Shown: positions 16,438 through 25,638, counted from the stretch's first letter. The stretch is 64,000 nt of DNA from Hyphomicrobiales bacterium (GCA_900471525.1 UCEZ01000008.1:1-64000), one strand, 5' to 3'. Numbers and translations: made by a program. Notes: generated by a model from the letters alone, not told the origin.

Positions 16438-17721
16438 ATGCCATACTCAACGCCCGCCAACGAGGTGGAGCGGCTTATTGCGGTTCGAGCGCTCAACCTC
16501 CTCGATACCGCGCCGGAGATCGCTTATGACGACATTGGCGAACTGGCCGCGCAGATTTGTCAGTGCCCGGTAGCCTATGTCGGCTTAATGGACGACGACC
16601 GCGTCTGGCTAAAGGCGAAGTATGGCCTTCCGCCGGACTTTCACCAGTGTCCGCGCGAAATCTCATTCTGCGCAACGACTGTTTGTGGCACCGAGATGGT
16701 CGTAGCACCCGACCTGCTCATGGATTCCCGATTCAATCAAATCCCGTTTGTTACGGGCGATCCGCACTTCAAGTTCTATTGTGGCATTCCGCTTGTGACA
16801 GAAGCAGGCTACGCGTTGGGGACGCTTTGTGTCATGGATTTCGTGCCGCGTCAGCTGGCGTTTGAACAGGCTGAGTCGCTGCGCCGCCTTTCGCATCAGG
16901 TGCTGGCCCAATTGGAGCTGCACCGAAAACTCATCGAGTTCGACCAGGCATTGAAAGAGCTGGATCACGCGCATGTGGACCTGGTCGCCGAGAAGGCGCG
17001 TACCGAAGAGCTGCTCATCAATATTCTTCCGGTGTCGATTGCCGAGGAACTCAAGAAGAGCGGCAAGGTGCAGCCGAAATATGAGCCGTCGGCGACAATC
17101 CTGTTTGCGGACTTCAAGGGCTTTACGCAACTGGCCGAGCGCATGGAGCCCGTTGCGCTCATCGGGCTCCTGGACCAATATTTCACCGCTTTTGACGAGA
17201 TCGTAATGCGCCATGGGCTGGAAAAGCTCAAGACGATCGGTGATGCTTACATGGCCGTTGCCGGGGTGCCCACGGCCAATCACCGGCACCCGATCGATAC
17301 TTGCCTCGCGGCGTTGGAAATCCAGGCCGTCACGGCCCGCATGAAGGCGCAACGCGAGAAGATGCGGTTGCCGGCACTGGAGTTGCGTGTCGGAATCCAT
17401 ACTGGGCCGGTCATATCGGGCGTCGTCGGCCGACGGAAGTTCACCTTCGATATCTGGGGCGATGCTGTGAACACGGCGGCGCTCATGGAGGCGAACGGCG
17501 CTCCCGGACGGATCAACGTTTCGGAAACCGTGGCCGGGAATGTCAAGACGCTATTCGAACTGGAGCCGCGAGGCGCCATCGAGACCAAGCACGGGCGCAG
17601 GCTCGAAATGCTCTTCCTCAACCGGCTGAAGCCGGAGTATTCGCGCGATGCGGATGGACACATGCCAAGCGAAAAATTTGTCGCCGAATGCAATCGACTG
17701 CTCAGCGGCTTTCCTGGCTAG
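16438..17721 (+). CDS. GAF domain - class III adenylate/guanylate cyclase
   Basis: The 427-residue protein has a GAF domain (about 20-165), a coiled linker ending ELLINILPVSIAEELKKSG (the usual lead-in to class III cyclase domains), and a catalytic domain (about 215-395). Metal-binding Asp225 (FADFKGFT) and Asp269 (TIGDAYMAV) are present, as are purine-binding Lys265 and Asp338 (FDIWG) and Asn345. The arginine expected four residues after that Asn is Leu349 (VNTAALMEA). In class III cyclases that Arg stabilises the transition state, so activity may be low. A cytosolic sensor with an unknown GAF ligand is implied. The start is ATG 16438; a longer frame reads in from 16304 but out of phase. Confidence 0.88.
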   Translation: MPYSTPANEVERLIAVRALNLLDTAPEIAYDDIGELAAQICQCPVAYVGLMDDDRVWLKAKYGLPPDFHQCPREISFCATTVCGTEMVVAPDLLMDSRFNQIPFVTGDPHFKFYCGIPLVTEAGYALGTLCVMDFVPRQLAFEQAESLRRLSHQVLAQLELHRKLIEFDQALKELDHAHVDLVAEKARTEELLINILPVSIAEELKKSGKVQPKYEPSATILFADFKGFTQLAERMEPVALIGLLDQYFTAFDEIVMRHGLEKLKTIGDAYMAVAGVPTANHRHPIDTCLAALEIQAVTARMKAQREKMRLPALELRVGIHTGPVISGVVGRRKFTFDIWGDAVNTAALMEANGAPGRINVSETVAGNVKTLFELEPRGAIETKHGRRLEMLFLNRLKPEYSRDADGHMPSEKFVAECNRLLSGFPG

Positions 17722-17819
17722 GAAGAGAACAAGCAAAAGCGGGCTGGGGCGGAATGTCAGGGTCCGCAACGGGTCGAAACCGGTGTTTCGGCTCCGGCGT
17801 CAAGCGCAGATTTTCGCCA

Positions 17820-18692
17820 CTAGCCGGATTTTTCTCCGAACAGCGTATCCAGAATCTGGCCTTCGAGCCGTGCCAGTTCCGGCGAGCCGTGGCGGCGGGG
17901 GCGTTCCAGCGGGATGTCGAGATCGAGCGCGATTTTTCCGTGGTCGATGACGATGACGCGGTCGGCGAGCGCCACGGCTTCCGAGACATCGTGGGTGACC
18001 AGCACGGCGGTGAATCTCTGCTGCAGCCAGATACGTTCGAGCAGTTGCTGCATCTCGATGCGGGTGAGCGCATCGAGTGCGCCGAGCGGCTCGTCCAGCG
18101 CGAGGATGTAAGGGTGAGCGACAAGGGCGCGGGCAAGGGCGACGCGCTGGCGCTGGCCGCCGGAGAGGACCGACGGCCATTCTTCGGCGCGGTCGGCAAG
18201 GCCGACTTCGTTGAGGATGGCGAGCGATTTTTCGCGCGCATCCGTACCCTTGGCAATGCCGGTCAGGCCGACTTCGACATTCTTGGCGATCTTCGCCCAG
18301 GGCAGAAGACGCGGCTCCTGAAACATGATGCGGGTGCGGTTCTCGTCGTTTTCCCCCTTGTTCACCGTCAACGTTCCGGCTGTCGGCTTGTCGAGGCCGG
18401 TCAGGAGACGGAGCAACGTGCTCTTGCCGCAACCACTCTTGCCGATGACGGCGATGAACTGGCCAGCGGGGACATCCAGATCGATGTTGTCGAGGACGGT
18501 CTTGTCGCCGAACTTGCGGCTGATGCCGCGAAAGGAGAATGCGTTTTCCCGGGTGTCGCGTTCGCGCTGCTGCGGGGTGGCGTAGGGAAACCATTGCGTC
18601 GGCGTCGTTTCGCGCAATGCACGGGATTCCGCCGTTTCCCTGGCCGTTTTGACAGGAACATCTGGTTTTGGGTTGAGGGCGATGACGGACAT
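17820..18692 (-). CDS. ssuB: ABC transporter ATP-binding protein, SsuB-like (sulfonate uptake)
   Basis: The start is ATG 18692 ([11 protein letters not shown]), with a GGAG element upstream. The 290 residues include an N-terminal extension of about 55 residues. Next come Walker [10 protein letters not shown], the Q-loop FQEPRLLPW, signature LSGGQRQR, Walker [12 protein letters not shown] and the switch His in [10 protein letters not shown]. The RLLPW Q-loop and overall length fit the nitrate/taurine/sulfonate import family. It is the last gene of a minus-strand ssuA-ssuC-ssuB order. No ssuD or ssuE monooxygenase gene is next to it, so the exact substrate (alkanesulfonate, taurine or other) is open. 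Confidence 0.85.
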   Translation of the reverse strand: MSVIALNPKPDVPVKTARETAESRALRETTPTQWFPYATPQQRERDTRENAFSFRGISRKFGDKTVLDNIDLDVPAGQFIAVIGKSGCGKSTLLRLLTGLDKPTAGTLTVNKGENDENRTRIMFQEPRLLPWAKIAKNVEVGLTGIAKGTDAREKSLAILNEVGLADRAEEWPSVLSGGQRQRVALARALVAHPYILALDEPLGALDALTRIEMQQLLERIWLQQRFTAVLVTHDVSEAVALADRVIVIDHGKIALDLDIPLERPRRHGSPELARLEGQILDTLFGEKSG

Positions 18693-18724
18693 TTTCGGTG
18701 CTCCGTGTTTCGGTTTGCTATCGG

Positions 18725-19504
18725 TCAGGCGGTCTGGAAGGCCGGATGCCATTGCAGCGTCAAGCGCTCAAGCAGCCGGGCAAAGCTGTCGGCGAGCTTG
18801 CCGAGCAGGGCGTAGATCAGGATCGACAGGACGACGACATCGATCAGAAGAAACTCGCGGGCCTGCATGGCCATGTAGCCGAGGCCGGAGGAGGCGGCGA
18901 TGGTTTCGGCGACGATCAGCGTCAGCCACATGATACCAAGCGCATAGCGCAGGCCGACGAAGATGGCGGGCAGCGCGCCCGGCAGGATGACGCGGAAGAA
19001 CAGGGTGGTGCGCGACATGCCGTAGACGCGGCCCATCTCGACCAGTTGTGGATCGACGCTCTGGATGCCGAGCAGCGTGTTGACGTAGATCGGGAAGAAG
19101 ACGCCGAGCGCCACGAGGAAGAGCTTTGCCTCCTCATCGATGCCGAACCAGAGGATGACCAGCGGGATGAGCGCCAGATGCGGAATGTTACGGACCATCT
19201 GCAGGGTCGTGTCGGTCAGGTTGCGCGACAGGCCGGAGAGGCCGTTGGCAAGGCCGAAGAAGAGGCCAATGGAACCGCCGATGACGAAGCCGGAGAGGGC
19301 ACGGGCGGTGCTGACGCCGATGTTGCGGACGAGTTCGCCGGAGAGCAGCAGGCGCCAGAAGGCTTCGGCGACGGCGGAAGGGGCTGCCATCACGTTCGGT
19401 GAGATCAACCCGGTTCTGGCGGCGAATTCCCAGAGGAGAATGATGAGCGCCGGCAAGAGCCAGCCCGTGCCGTTTCGCAGGATCGATTGACCGGTGGATT
19501 TCAT
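18725..19504 (-). CDS. ssuC: ABC transporter permease, SsuC-like
   Basis: The 259-residue permease starts at ATG 19504 ([17 protein letters not shown]). It has about six membrane helices and the binding-protein-dependent transport loop: [20 protein letters not shown] holds the conserved EAA-like loop that contacts the ATPase. Helix [20 protein letters not shown] and the early [20 protein letters not shown] element ([16 protein letters not shown]) are characteristic of SsuC/TauC. It sits 33 bases upstream of ssuB and 167 bases downstream of ssuA, with a hairpin in the latter gap. Confidence 0.88.
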   Translation of the reverse strand: MKSTGQSILRNGTGWLLPALIILLWEFAARTGLISPNVMAAPSAVAEAFWRLLLSGELVRNIGVSTARALSGFVIGGSIGLFFGLANGLSGLSRNLTDTTLQMVRNIPHLALIPLVILWFGIDEEAKLFLVALGVFFPIYVNTLLGIQSVDPQLVEMGRVYGMSRTTLFFRVILPGALPAIFVGLRYALGIMWLTLIVAETIAASSGLGYMAMQAREFLLIDVVVLSILIYALLGKLADSFARLLERLTLQWHPAFQTA

Positions 19505-19624
19505 GATCTGCCCTTTGCTTGAGCCTTTCCGCTTTTCTTCGAAACGCTAAAAACGCTCTATCTGTTTGTTTTACGCAATTCCGGACGCAAAACCGCGGTA
19601 CACTTTTGCTGGAATTTCTCTCTC

Positions 19625-19652
19625 GCGTGCCGGCCCGGATCGACCGGCACGC
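19625..19652 (-). other. Intercistronic hairpin between ssuA and ssuC
   Basis: GCGTGCCGG and CCGGCACGC form a 9-bp stem with a ten-base loop in the 167-base ssuA-ssuC gap. On the transcribed minus strand no T-run follows, so it is more likely an mRNA-protecting hairpin than a terminator. Such hairpins let the periplasmic binding protein outnumber its permease. Confidence 0.5.
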
Positions 19653-19671
19653 CGTATTTCCTGGGAGGAAA

Positions 19672-20625
19672 TCAGTTTGATGGTGCCGTCCAGACGGCAT
19701 CGGAAACGGTGATCTGCCTGGGGATCAGGCCGAGCTTGAAGAAGCGGTCGGCGGTTTGCTGCTGGCTGGCGACGATCTCCGGCGTGATCGGCTCGATGCC
19801 GAATTTTGTGCGGTTGGCGGCGATCGTCTGGGCTTCGAGCGGTACACCGGTGACCTCATGCAGCGCCGCGGCCACCTTGTCGCGGTTGGCGTCGGCCCAT
19901 GCAGCCGCTTCCTTCAGCGATGCAATGACTGTAGTGATGGTTTCCGGGTGCTCCCCGGCGAAGTCGCGGTTGGCCAGGAAGTAGGTCTTGACGTTCAAGG
20001 TCTCTGCCGACGTCGTCAGCACGCGCGGCTTGTAGCGGGTTTCGGCGATGGCGAAGAAGGGATCCCAGACGGCCCAGGCGTCGATCTTGTCGCTGGCGAA
20101 GGCTGCGGCCGCATCGGCGGGGCTCAGATAGACCGGGGTGACGTCCTTGAAGTCGATGCCGGCTTTTTCAAGCGCTGCGACGACGAGATTGTGGGCTGAG
20201 GTGCCCTTGCCGACGCCGATCTTCTTGCCCTTGAGGTCGGCCAGCGACTGGATCGGCGATTCCGGCTTGACGAAGATCGCCTCGCCGGCGCCGTTGGAGG
20301 GCAGGGCCGCGACGTAGGTGATGGCCGAGCCTGCGGCCTGGCCGAAGATCGGCGGCGCGTCTCCGGTCCAGCCGACATTGATCGAGCCGACATTCAGGGC
20401 TTCGACCAGCGGCGGGCCGGCGGTGAATTCAACCCAGGAGACGGTGATGCCCTTCGGCTCCAGCGCTTTTTCGATGATCTGCTGCTGGCGGGCGATGACC
20501 GGCAGGCCGGTCTTCTGATAGCCGATCTTGAATTCCGTCAGCTCGGCGGCGGGCAGGCCGGAGGCGGCGAACAGGCTGGTGGCCAAGAGGCCAGCGCCGA
20601 ACAGGCGTCTTGTCAGTGTGAGCAT
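19672..20625 (-). CDS. ssuA: Aliphatic sulfonate ABC transporter substrate-binding protein, SsuA-like
   Basis: The start ATG 20625 follows GAGGG by a few bases. The 317 residues begin with a signal peptide (LTRRLFGAGLLATSLFAASG). The mature part has IGYQKTGLPVIARQQ, a SsuA-type lead strand, then WVEFTAGPPLVEALNVGSI, GWTGDAPPIFGQAAG, KGTSAHNLVVAALEKAG and DAWAVWDPFFAIAE. These blocks are the core of the SsuA/TauA binding-protein family. It is the first gene of the operon, after an AT-rich promoter zone. A second, unlinked paralogue is at 58594-59562. Confidence 0.88.
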   Translation of the reverse strand: MLTLTRRLFGAGLLATSLFAASGLPAAELTEFKIGYQKTGLPVIARQQQIIEKALEPKGITVSWVEFTAGPPLVEALNVGSINVGWTGDAPPIFGQAAGSAITYVAALPSNGAGEAIFVKPESPIQSLADLKGKKIGVGKGTSAHNLVVAALEKAGIDFKDVTPVYLSPADAAAAFASDKIDAWAVWDPFFAIAETRYKPRVLTTSAETLNVKTYFLANRDFAGEHPETITTVIASLKEAAAWADANRDKVAAALHEVTGVPLEAQTIAANRTKFGIEPITPEIVASQQQTADRFFKLGLIPRQITVSDAVWTAPSN

Positions 20626-20937
20626 CGATCCCTCTTATGGTTGGCGGCAGCGCCCACGTCGAAGCACATTCCCGCATGAGTGGGATCATGCTAATTAAAT
20701 CCATTAATATTATAGAGTTTATTTATTTTGTTGATTGAGCGCGCAGCGAAACGCTTTTCCGCGACAGGAGGGCAATCGGCCGGATTTTTCCGCTCCGTGG
20801 CGCAACTGCCATCGGCGCCGTTGCCCGAAGATCGATGTTGTCCTCCCGGGGCGCTGCTTGCGTCTCTTTAAAAATGCAGTCGCTGCACTACTATTGTGGT
20901 CGCATGAAATGGGACCAGAATTCGAGGTAAAGCTCCA
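20626..20937. promoter_or_regulatory. Divergent intergenic region between ssuA-like operon and DUF1801 gene
   Basis: The stretch 20685-20740 is strikingly AT-rich (CTAATTAAATCCATTAATAT and a following TTTATTTATTTTG) in an otherwise GC-rich window. It therefore probably carries the ssuACB promoter and perhaps a regulator site (a CysB/Cbl-type regulator would be the expectation from known ssu operons, not shown here). The right half may hold the promoter of the DUF1801 gene. No gene is seen in it. Confidence 0.4.
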
Positions 20938-21357
20938 ATGAATCCATCCGAAAGTATTGACCAACTGATCGCAGGGCTCACGGACTGGCGCGGCAAGACG
21001 CTCGCCAGCCTCCGCAAGACTATTCTTGAGGCCGATCCGGAGATCGTCGAGGAATGGAAGTGGATGGGAAGCCCGGTCTGGTCCCGCAGCGGGATCATCG
21101 CAGTTGGCAACGCTCACAAGGAGAAGGTCAAGCTTACCTTTTCCCACGGTGCCAGCCTGCCCGACCCTGACAAGCTTTTCAACGCAGGGCTTGGGGGCAA
21201 GGTGTGGCGAGCGATCGATGTTTTCGAGGGCGAGACGATCGATGAGCGTGCTTTCAAGGCTCTCATCCGTGCCGCTGCTGAATACAACGAGACCAAAAAG
21301 AAGAAGAAAGCCTCTGCGGGTACGCGAGCGAAAGTGGACAAAAATAAAGATGCCTAA
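20938..21357 (+). CDS. DUF1801 domain protein
   Basis: The 139 residues run from MNPSESIDQLIAGLTDWRGK to a Lys-rich tail ending KKKKKASAGTRAKVDKNKDA. The middle part, LRKTILEADPEIVEEWKWMG with SPVWSRSGIIAVGNAHKEKV and KLTFSHGASLPDP, matches DUF1801 (YdhG/YjhX-like fold with a conserved W-x-x-P-x-W core). There is no signal peptide, so it is cytosolic. Function is unknown. GAGG lies upstream of the ATG. It appears to be monocistronic. Confidence 0.85.
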   Translation: MNPSESIDQLIAGLTDWRGKTLASLRKTILEADPEIVEEWKWMGSPVWSRSGIIAVGNAHKEKVKLTFSHGASLPDPDKLFNAGLGGKVWRAIDVFEGETIDERAFKALIRAAAEYNETKKKKKASAGTRAKVDKNKDA

Positions 21358-21479
21358 CGGCCATGGCTTTGTCTCGCCTACTCGTGTCCGCCACTGCGCT
21401 TCACTGAAGTCGCCATGACGCAATCCCGCCTCTCTCCGCTAAGCCATTCTGGAACAGGGCCTGAATCGCGCGTCGTGAC

Positions 21480-22415
21480 TTAAAGAACCTGCGCCGGCGT
21501 TTCGGCGCCATCGAAATTTGGACGGGAGCGCGCGAATGCGCCTGGCGAGCAGCCGACGCGCCGACGAAACGCCGTGCTGAAGGCGCTGGCGGATTCGTAG
21601 CCGATTTCCTCGGCCAGGCGATCGAGCGTTTTCACGCCACGGCTGAGCGCATCCTTGGCAAGCGTCATGCGCCAGCGCGAAAGATATTCCATCGGGGCGC
21701 AACTAATCGTGCCAGCGAAGCGGGCGGCAAACGCTGATCGCGACATGCCTGCGAGCCTGGCCAGTTCCGCCACAGTCCATCCTCTGCGAATATCTGCGTG
21801 CATTGCGCGCAGGACGCGAGCCAAGGCTGCATCCTGCATCCCGGCAAGCAGACCGGCGGGCAGGGTGGCCGGCCCGATGTCGGGTGAGCGCAGGCATTCC
21901 ATCAGCATGACCTCGAGAAGCCGTTCCAGGATCATTTCCCGACCGGGTCTCTCGGCCGCGCATTCTTCCATGATGAGATCGATGATACCGGCGAGGCGGC
22001 CGGTGTTGCCGTCAGCCGCGCAGACGTGGATCACCGCTGGCAGCAAGGCGAGCAGAAGCGGCGCATTGACAGGATTGAGCTGAAAGCTGCCGCCAAGCAT
22101 GCGGAAATCAGGATCACCATCCGGATCGCCATGACGAACCTCCGTATCCGATGGTTGGCCCGCAACGCATCTCGCACCCGGCCGGCTGAGCATTTCGAAG
22201 GCAGGCGAGGACGGCAGCAACACGAAGTCACCGCGATCGAGAAGCACCGGTTCGTCTTTTTCGATCGCCAGCCAGCAGCGGCCCGCAAGCACGATGGCGA
22301 AACCCGGCGCCCCATAGGCAGGATAACATACACCCCATTCTCCCTTGCCGGTGATCGGCTTGGAGAAGACAGCATGCGGGCGAAGCAGGGCGATGACGTC
22401 GCTGAAGGGATCCAT
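21480..22415 (-). CDS. AraC family transcriptional regulator with N-terminal cupin (AraC-type ligand) domain
   Basis: The start is ATG 22415 (MDPFSDVIALLRPHAVFSK); a longer reading from 22445 is less likely. The 311-residue protein has a cupin-like N-terminal domain (GKGEWGVCYPAYGAPGFAIV), typical of AraC regulators next to oxidoreductase genes. The C-terminal double helix-turn-helix lies at about residues 205-300 (WTVAELARLAGMSRSAFAARF and the second recognition helix near LAEEIGYESASAFSTAFRRR). It is divergent from the SDR gene at 22506, so it probably controls that gene and itself from the 90-base gap. The inducer is unknown. Confidence 0.9.
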   Translation of the reverse strand: MDPFSDVIALLRPHAVFSKPITGKGEWGVCYPAYGAPGFAIVLAGRCWLAIEKDEPVLLDRGDFVLLPSSPAFEMLSRPGARCVAGQPSDTEVRHGDPDGDPDFRMLGGSFQLNPVNAPLLLALLPAVIHVCAADGNTGRLAGIIDLIMEECAAERPGREMILERLLEVMLMECLRSPDIGPATLPAGLLAGMQDAALARVLRAMHADIRRGWTVAELARLAGMSRSAFAARFAGTISCAPMEYLSRWRMTLAKDALSRGVKTLDRLAEEIGYESASAFSTAFRRRVGCSPGAFARSRPNFDGAETPAQVL

Positions 22416-22505
22416 TTGGACGATCCGTAATGAAATATGGATCATCGATTATATATCGTCCGCGCATTTTGTCTATCTTGACGGAATGCAACTATGGAGA
22501 CCTGA

Positions 22506-23336
22506 ATGACCAAGACGATCCTCATCACCGGCACCTCGTCCGGCTACGGCAAGGCTATTGCCGAACTCTTTCTCGCGCGTGGGTGGAATGTCATCGCGAC
22601 CATGCGGCGGCCGGACACAAGTGTGTTCGCAGCGCCTTCGGGTCGCCTGCTGGTGCTTCCGCTGGACGTGACCCGTGCGAATACGATCGAAAAGGCGATC
22701 GCCGACGGTGTCGCTGCCTTCGGTGCGATCGACGTGCTGGTGAACAATGCAGGCATCGGCATGGCCTCGGCCGTCGAAGCCACGCCCGACAGCACGATCC
22801 GCGAGATATTCGAGACGAACACTTTTGGCGTCTTTGCGACCTGTCGTGCCATCATCCCGCAGATGCGCAGGCAAGGACACGGGATGATCGTCAACGTCAC
22901 GTCAAGCGTCACGCTCGGCGTGATGCCGCTGGTCGCCATCTACGCCGCCAGTAAATGCGCCGTCGAAGGCTATACCGAGTCCCTGTCCTATGAGCTGGAG
23001 CTGTTCAACATCAAGGCTCGGCTCGTGGAGCCCGGCCTTGGGCCAACCACCGGCTTCGCAGCCAATGGCGGACCACGCATGCAGGGGCTGATCCCAGCCG
23101 ACTATGGCGCCTTTGCGCAGGCCTATTTCGGAATCATGGCCAGCTATCCGACGGCATACTGCACCGAGGCCGAGGTCGCCGAGGCAACTTTCTTGGCAGC
23201 AACGGAGGAAGGCAGCACGATCCGCTATCCGGCCGGAGCCGATAGCAAGATGCTCGCCCAGCTACGCTGGTCGACTTCGGAGGAACATTATCTTGAAAGA
23301 ATGCGGGAGATGTTTCGCCCGGATATTTCCGCTTAG
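22506..23336 (+). CDS. SDR family oxidoreductase
   Basis: The 276-residue classical short-chain dehydrogenase has ITGTSSGYGKAIAELFLARG (nucleotide-binding TGxxxGxG). The NNAG block is DVLVNNAGIGM, followed by Ser in VTSSVTLGV and the catalytic pair YAASK (Tyr-x-x-x-Lys). The C-terminal half carries a substrate lid with ADYGAFAQAYFGIM. It starts at ATG 22506 with GGAGA just upstream, about 90 bases from the divergent AraC-type regulator. The AraC-SDR arrangement suggests an inducible reductase for an unidentified carbonyl substrate. Confidence 0.9.
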   Translation: MTKTILITGTSSGYGKAIAELFLARGWNVIATMRRPDTSVFAAPSGRLLVLPLDVTRANTIEKAIADGVAAFGAIDVLVNNAGIGMASAVEATPDSTIREIFETNTFGVFATCRAIIPQMRRQGHGMIVNVTSSVTLGVMPLVAIYAASKCAVEGYTESLSYELELFNIKARLVEPGLGPTTGFAANGGPRMQGLIPADYGAFAQAYFGIMASYPTAYCTEAEVAEATFLAATEEGSTIRYPAGADSKMLAQLRWSTSEEHYLERMREMFRPDISA

Positions 23337-23381
23337 CCATGTGTTCGCCGGGGCGCTATTCCCCTGAGATCATTTGCGGGG

Positions 23382-23501
23382 TCAGGTTAATGGAGGGCAA
23401 ATATCTGTCAAGAAACCTGCGGCGAGAGCAAAGCTGAAAAGAATTGCTGCTCCCAAAACAATGAGGAATATTCCCGTAGCTACGCGTTTTTTGGCCTCCA
23501 T
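23382..23501 (-). CDS. 39-residue putative single-helix membrane micro-protein
   Basis: ATG 23501 follows TGAGG by about eight bases. The frame encodes 39 residues to TGA 23382-23384. It starts MEAKKRVATG, then runs IFLIVLGAAILFSFALAAG, which is one strong membrane helix. The tail is FLTDICPPLT. The basic N-terminus and hydrophobic core fit a small inner-membrane peptide. It lies convergent to the SDR gene. No family is recognised; the ribosome site and helix are the only support. Confidence 0.5.
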   Translation of the reverse strand: MEAKKRVATGIFLIVLGAAILFSFALAAGFLTDICPPLT

Positions 23502-23713
23502 AGAATACCTCAATCGATGTGCCCAAATTGCCCACGTGAACCTTTCATTTCATGAATGGAATGTCGAGGGAAAGTGCTTCCATGGGAGTTCCTACCCCCA
23601 CCACGTTAAGATCGTAGCCACCGGCTGACCGGCACTGGAGGCATGTCAGTTCCAGCCATCGGTCCACAGCAGATCGGCGAGGCCGGTTTGTCGGTGGACC
23701 GTTCGCCGCTGGG

Positions 23714-24508
23714 CTATTCGGGCAATCCAACCATGCGTGCGCCTTCTGCGAACCTGTCGGCGAGATTTTGCACCAATCCGACTTCGAAGATCATGCGAAG
23801 CCGAAATCCCGGTTCCAGTTCAAACAGCCGCTGCAGGACCGGCCGGGCTTCTTCATGGCGTCCGGCAAGCCCCAGCAAGGCGGCCTCAAAGAAGTAAAGC
23901 GTGCTGAAGCGGGGATTGGCTTGAACGGCCCTGGCAAAGTGCGGTGCCGCCTCATCGTAGCGTGTCTCCAAAAGACCCGCTGTTCCGAGTGCCAGATGCG
24001 CGGCGTAGGCCATTGGATCGAATGGGCTGAGCCGCAGCGCGCGGTTGGCGCTGGAGGTAGCCTCGGCGGCGTGGCCGGCAAAGGCGTGGATGATAGAGCC
24101 GAAATAGAGCGCCGTCGCGCACGAGGCATTCAGCGACAAGGCGCGCTCGACAGCAGTCAAACCGGCTTCATGGTCCTTGCCGAGCATGAAGATCGCAAAC
24201 CCGGCAATGGCCAACGCCGTCGCGTCATCGGTGCCGCTCGAGATCACGGCACGCGCATGCTCGATCCCGGCCGCCTTGTCGGCCGCGCCGAAGCCGTCGC
24301 GCGAGAAGAAAATCTCATGGCACCAGGCAAGAAGGGCGTGAGCGGCAGCATAGTTCGGGTCCAGCCGGAGCGCGTCCTCCAGAAGTTCCGCTGCGATCCT
24401 GGCGTCCGCGGGCATCACCGTTGCCATGTGCGGGACAGCGCGCAGATAGAGGTCGTAGGCATCGAGATTTTCCGGACGCTTTTGCCGTGCGCGCTCGATC
24501 TCCGACCT
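23714..24508 (-). pseudogene. TPR half of a cyclase-TPR protein, downstream of an in-frame TAA
   Basis: This frame is the same as that of 24509-25495 and is separated from it only by TAA 24509-24511. Read on past the stop, it gives RSEIERARQKRPENLDAYDL and then several tetratricopeptide repeats (for example DALRLDPNYAAAHALLAWCH and the repeat near ANRALRLSPFDPMAYAAHLA). It ends with a GLPE tail, as does the related protein at 35772-37355. That paralogue has LERAEIERAKRK at the matching site, so the stop stands where a Gln or Glu codon is expected (one-base change). Without the stop, this would be a single protein of about 590 residues. An internal ATG at 24427 could start a shorter product. 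Confidence 0.75.
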
Positions 24509-25495
24509 TTACAGGCTCGGCTCGACGATGCCGACCACCTTGTCGGTAATCTGGTCCTGCAGATCGAAAACATCCTCAAGCGCGCCGTCGTATCGGTCTG
24601 CCCACAGATGCGCGCCTGTCTCGGCTTCGATGAGCTGGGCGCTGATGCGCAATCGATCGCCCGCCTTTCGCACGCCGCCCTCCAGCACATAGCGCACGCC
24701 AAGTTCGCGCCCGACCTGCCGGATATCGACGGCCTTGCCTTTGTAGACGAAGCTCGAATTGCGCGCGATCACAAACAGCCATTTGATCCGCGACAGCCCG
24801 GTGATGATGTCCTCGACCATGCCGTCGGCGAAATATTCCTGCTCGGCGTCGCCGCTCATGTTCTGGAACGGCAAGACCGCGATCGACGGTTTGTCGGGCA
24901 GCGCGAGCCGCGGTAGAGACTCTTCCCGCTTCACGGGTTCAGCCTGTGCCGCGGACGGTGCCGGGGTGCGGGCGCCGACTTGCAGCGAATAGACGTGGAC
25001 CGGATCGGTGATGTTCTTCAGATGCACTGCGCCGCGGTCGTCGATCGCGAGATCGAGTCTTGCCTTGACCTGCCAGTACGCCTGCTCCGAGAGACAGATG
25101 CTGCCAGGCTCGCAAATCCCTTCGAGCCGCGCGGCGATATTGACGCCGTCGCCCATCAGATCGCCATCGCTCTCCTCCACGACATCGCCCAGATGAATGC
25201 CCACGCGGAACTCGATGCGGCGCTCGGCCGGCAGGCCGGCATTGCGCTCGACCATGGCATTCTGCACCTCGATGGCGCAACGCACGGCGTCCACCACGCT
25301 GCGGAACTCGACGAGGCTCCCATCGCCGGTGCGCTTGACCACGCGACCATTGTGGACGGCAATCGTCGGATCGATCAGATCGCTACGCAGCGCCCGCAAC
25401 CGCGCCAGGATGCGGTCCTCGTCGGCCCCGGCGAGCCGGCTGTAACCGACCACATCCGAGACCAGGATCGCGGCTATTTTCCGCGTCTCATTCAT
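24509..25495 (-). CDS. Class III adenylate cyclase, truncated before its TPR region
   Basis: The start ATG 25495 gives 328 residues to TAA 24509. The cyclase domain (about 1-170) shows metal-binding Asp14 (LVSDVVGYSR) and Asp58 (KRTGDGSLVEF), Lys54, and GDGVNIAARLEG with the Asn and the transition-state Arg both present. A second domain follows: SIAVLPFQNMSGDAEQEYFA through WLFVIARNSSFVYKG, YVLEGGVRKAG and HLWADRYDG. That domain is common in rhizobial cyclase-TPR proteins and in the regulator at 35772. The chain ends GIVEPSL at the premature stop. The cyclase domain should fold, so a shortened active enzyme is possible. Confidence 0.8.
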   Translation of the reverse strand: MNETRKIAAILVSDVVGYSRLAGADEDRILARLRALRSDLIDPTIAVHNGRVVKRTGDGSLVEFRSVVDAVRCAIEVQNAMVERNAGLPAERRIEFRVGIHLGDVVEESDGDLMGDGVNIAARLEGICEPGSICLSEQAYWQVKARLDLAIDDRGAVHLKNITDPVHVYSLQVGARTPAPSAAQAEPVKREESLPRLALPDKPSIAVLPFQNMSGDAEQEYFADGMVEDIITGLSRIKWLFVIARNSSFVYKGKAVDIRQVGRELGVRYVLEGGVRKAGDRLRISAQLIEAETGAHLWADRYDGALEDVFDLQDQITDKVVGIVEPSL

Positions 25496-25638
25496 GCCCG
25501 TCCTCCCCCATTCAAACTAACACAACAGCCAAGCCGGAGCCATCTTGCATCACAGAGCGGTCAAGCGAAGGGAAACGGTTCGGCATCACCGTGGCTGTCT
25601 CCTGGTGGTATTCCGAGCGCTGGCGTCTTCCCCGGTCA

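Noticed and set aside
17301..18815. Open plus-strand frame of 504 codons spanning the cyclase end and ssuB
   Set aside because: It crosses two well-supported genes in opposite phases and shows no domain of its own.
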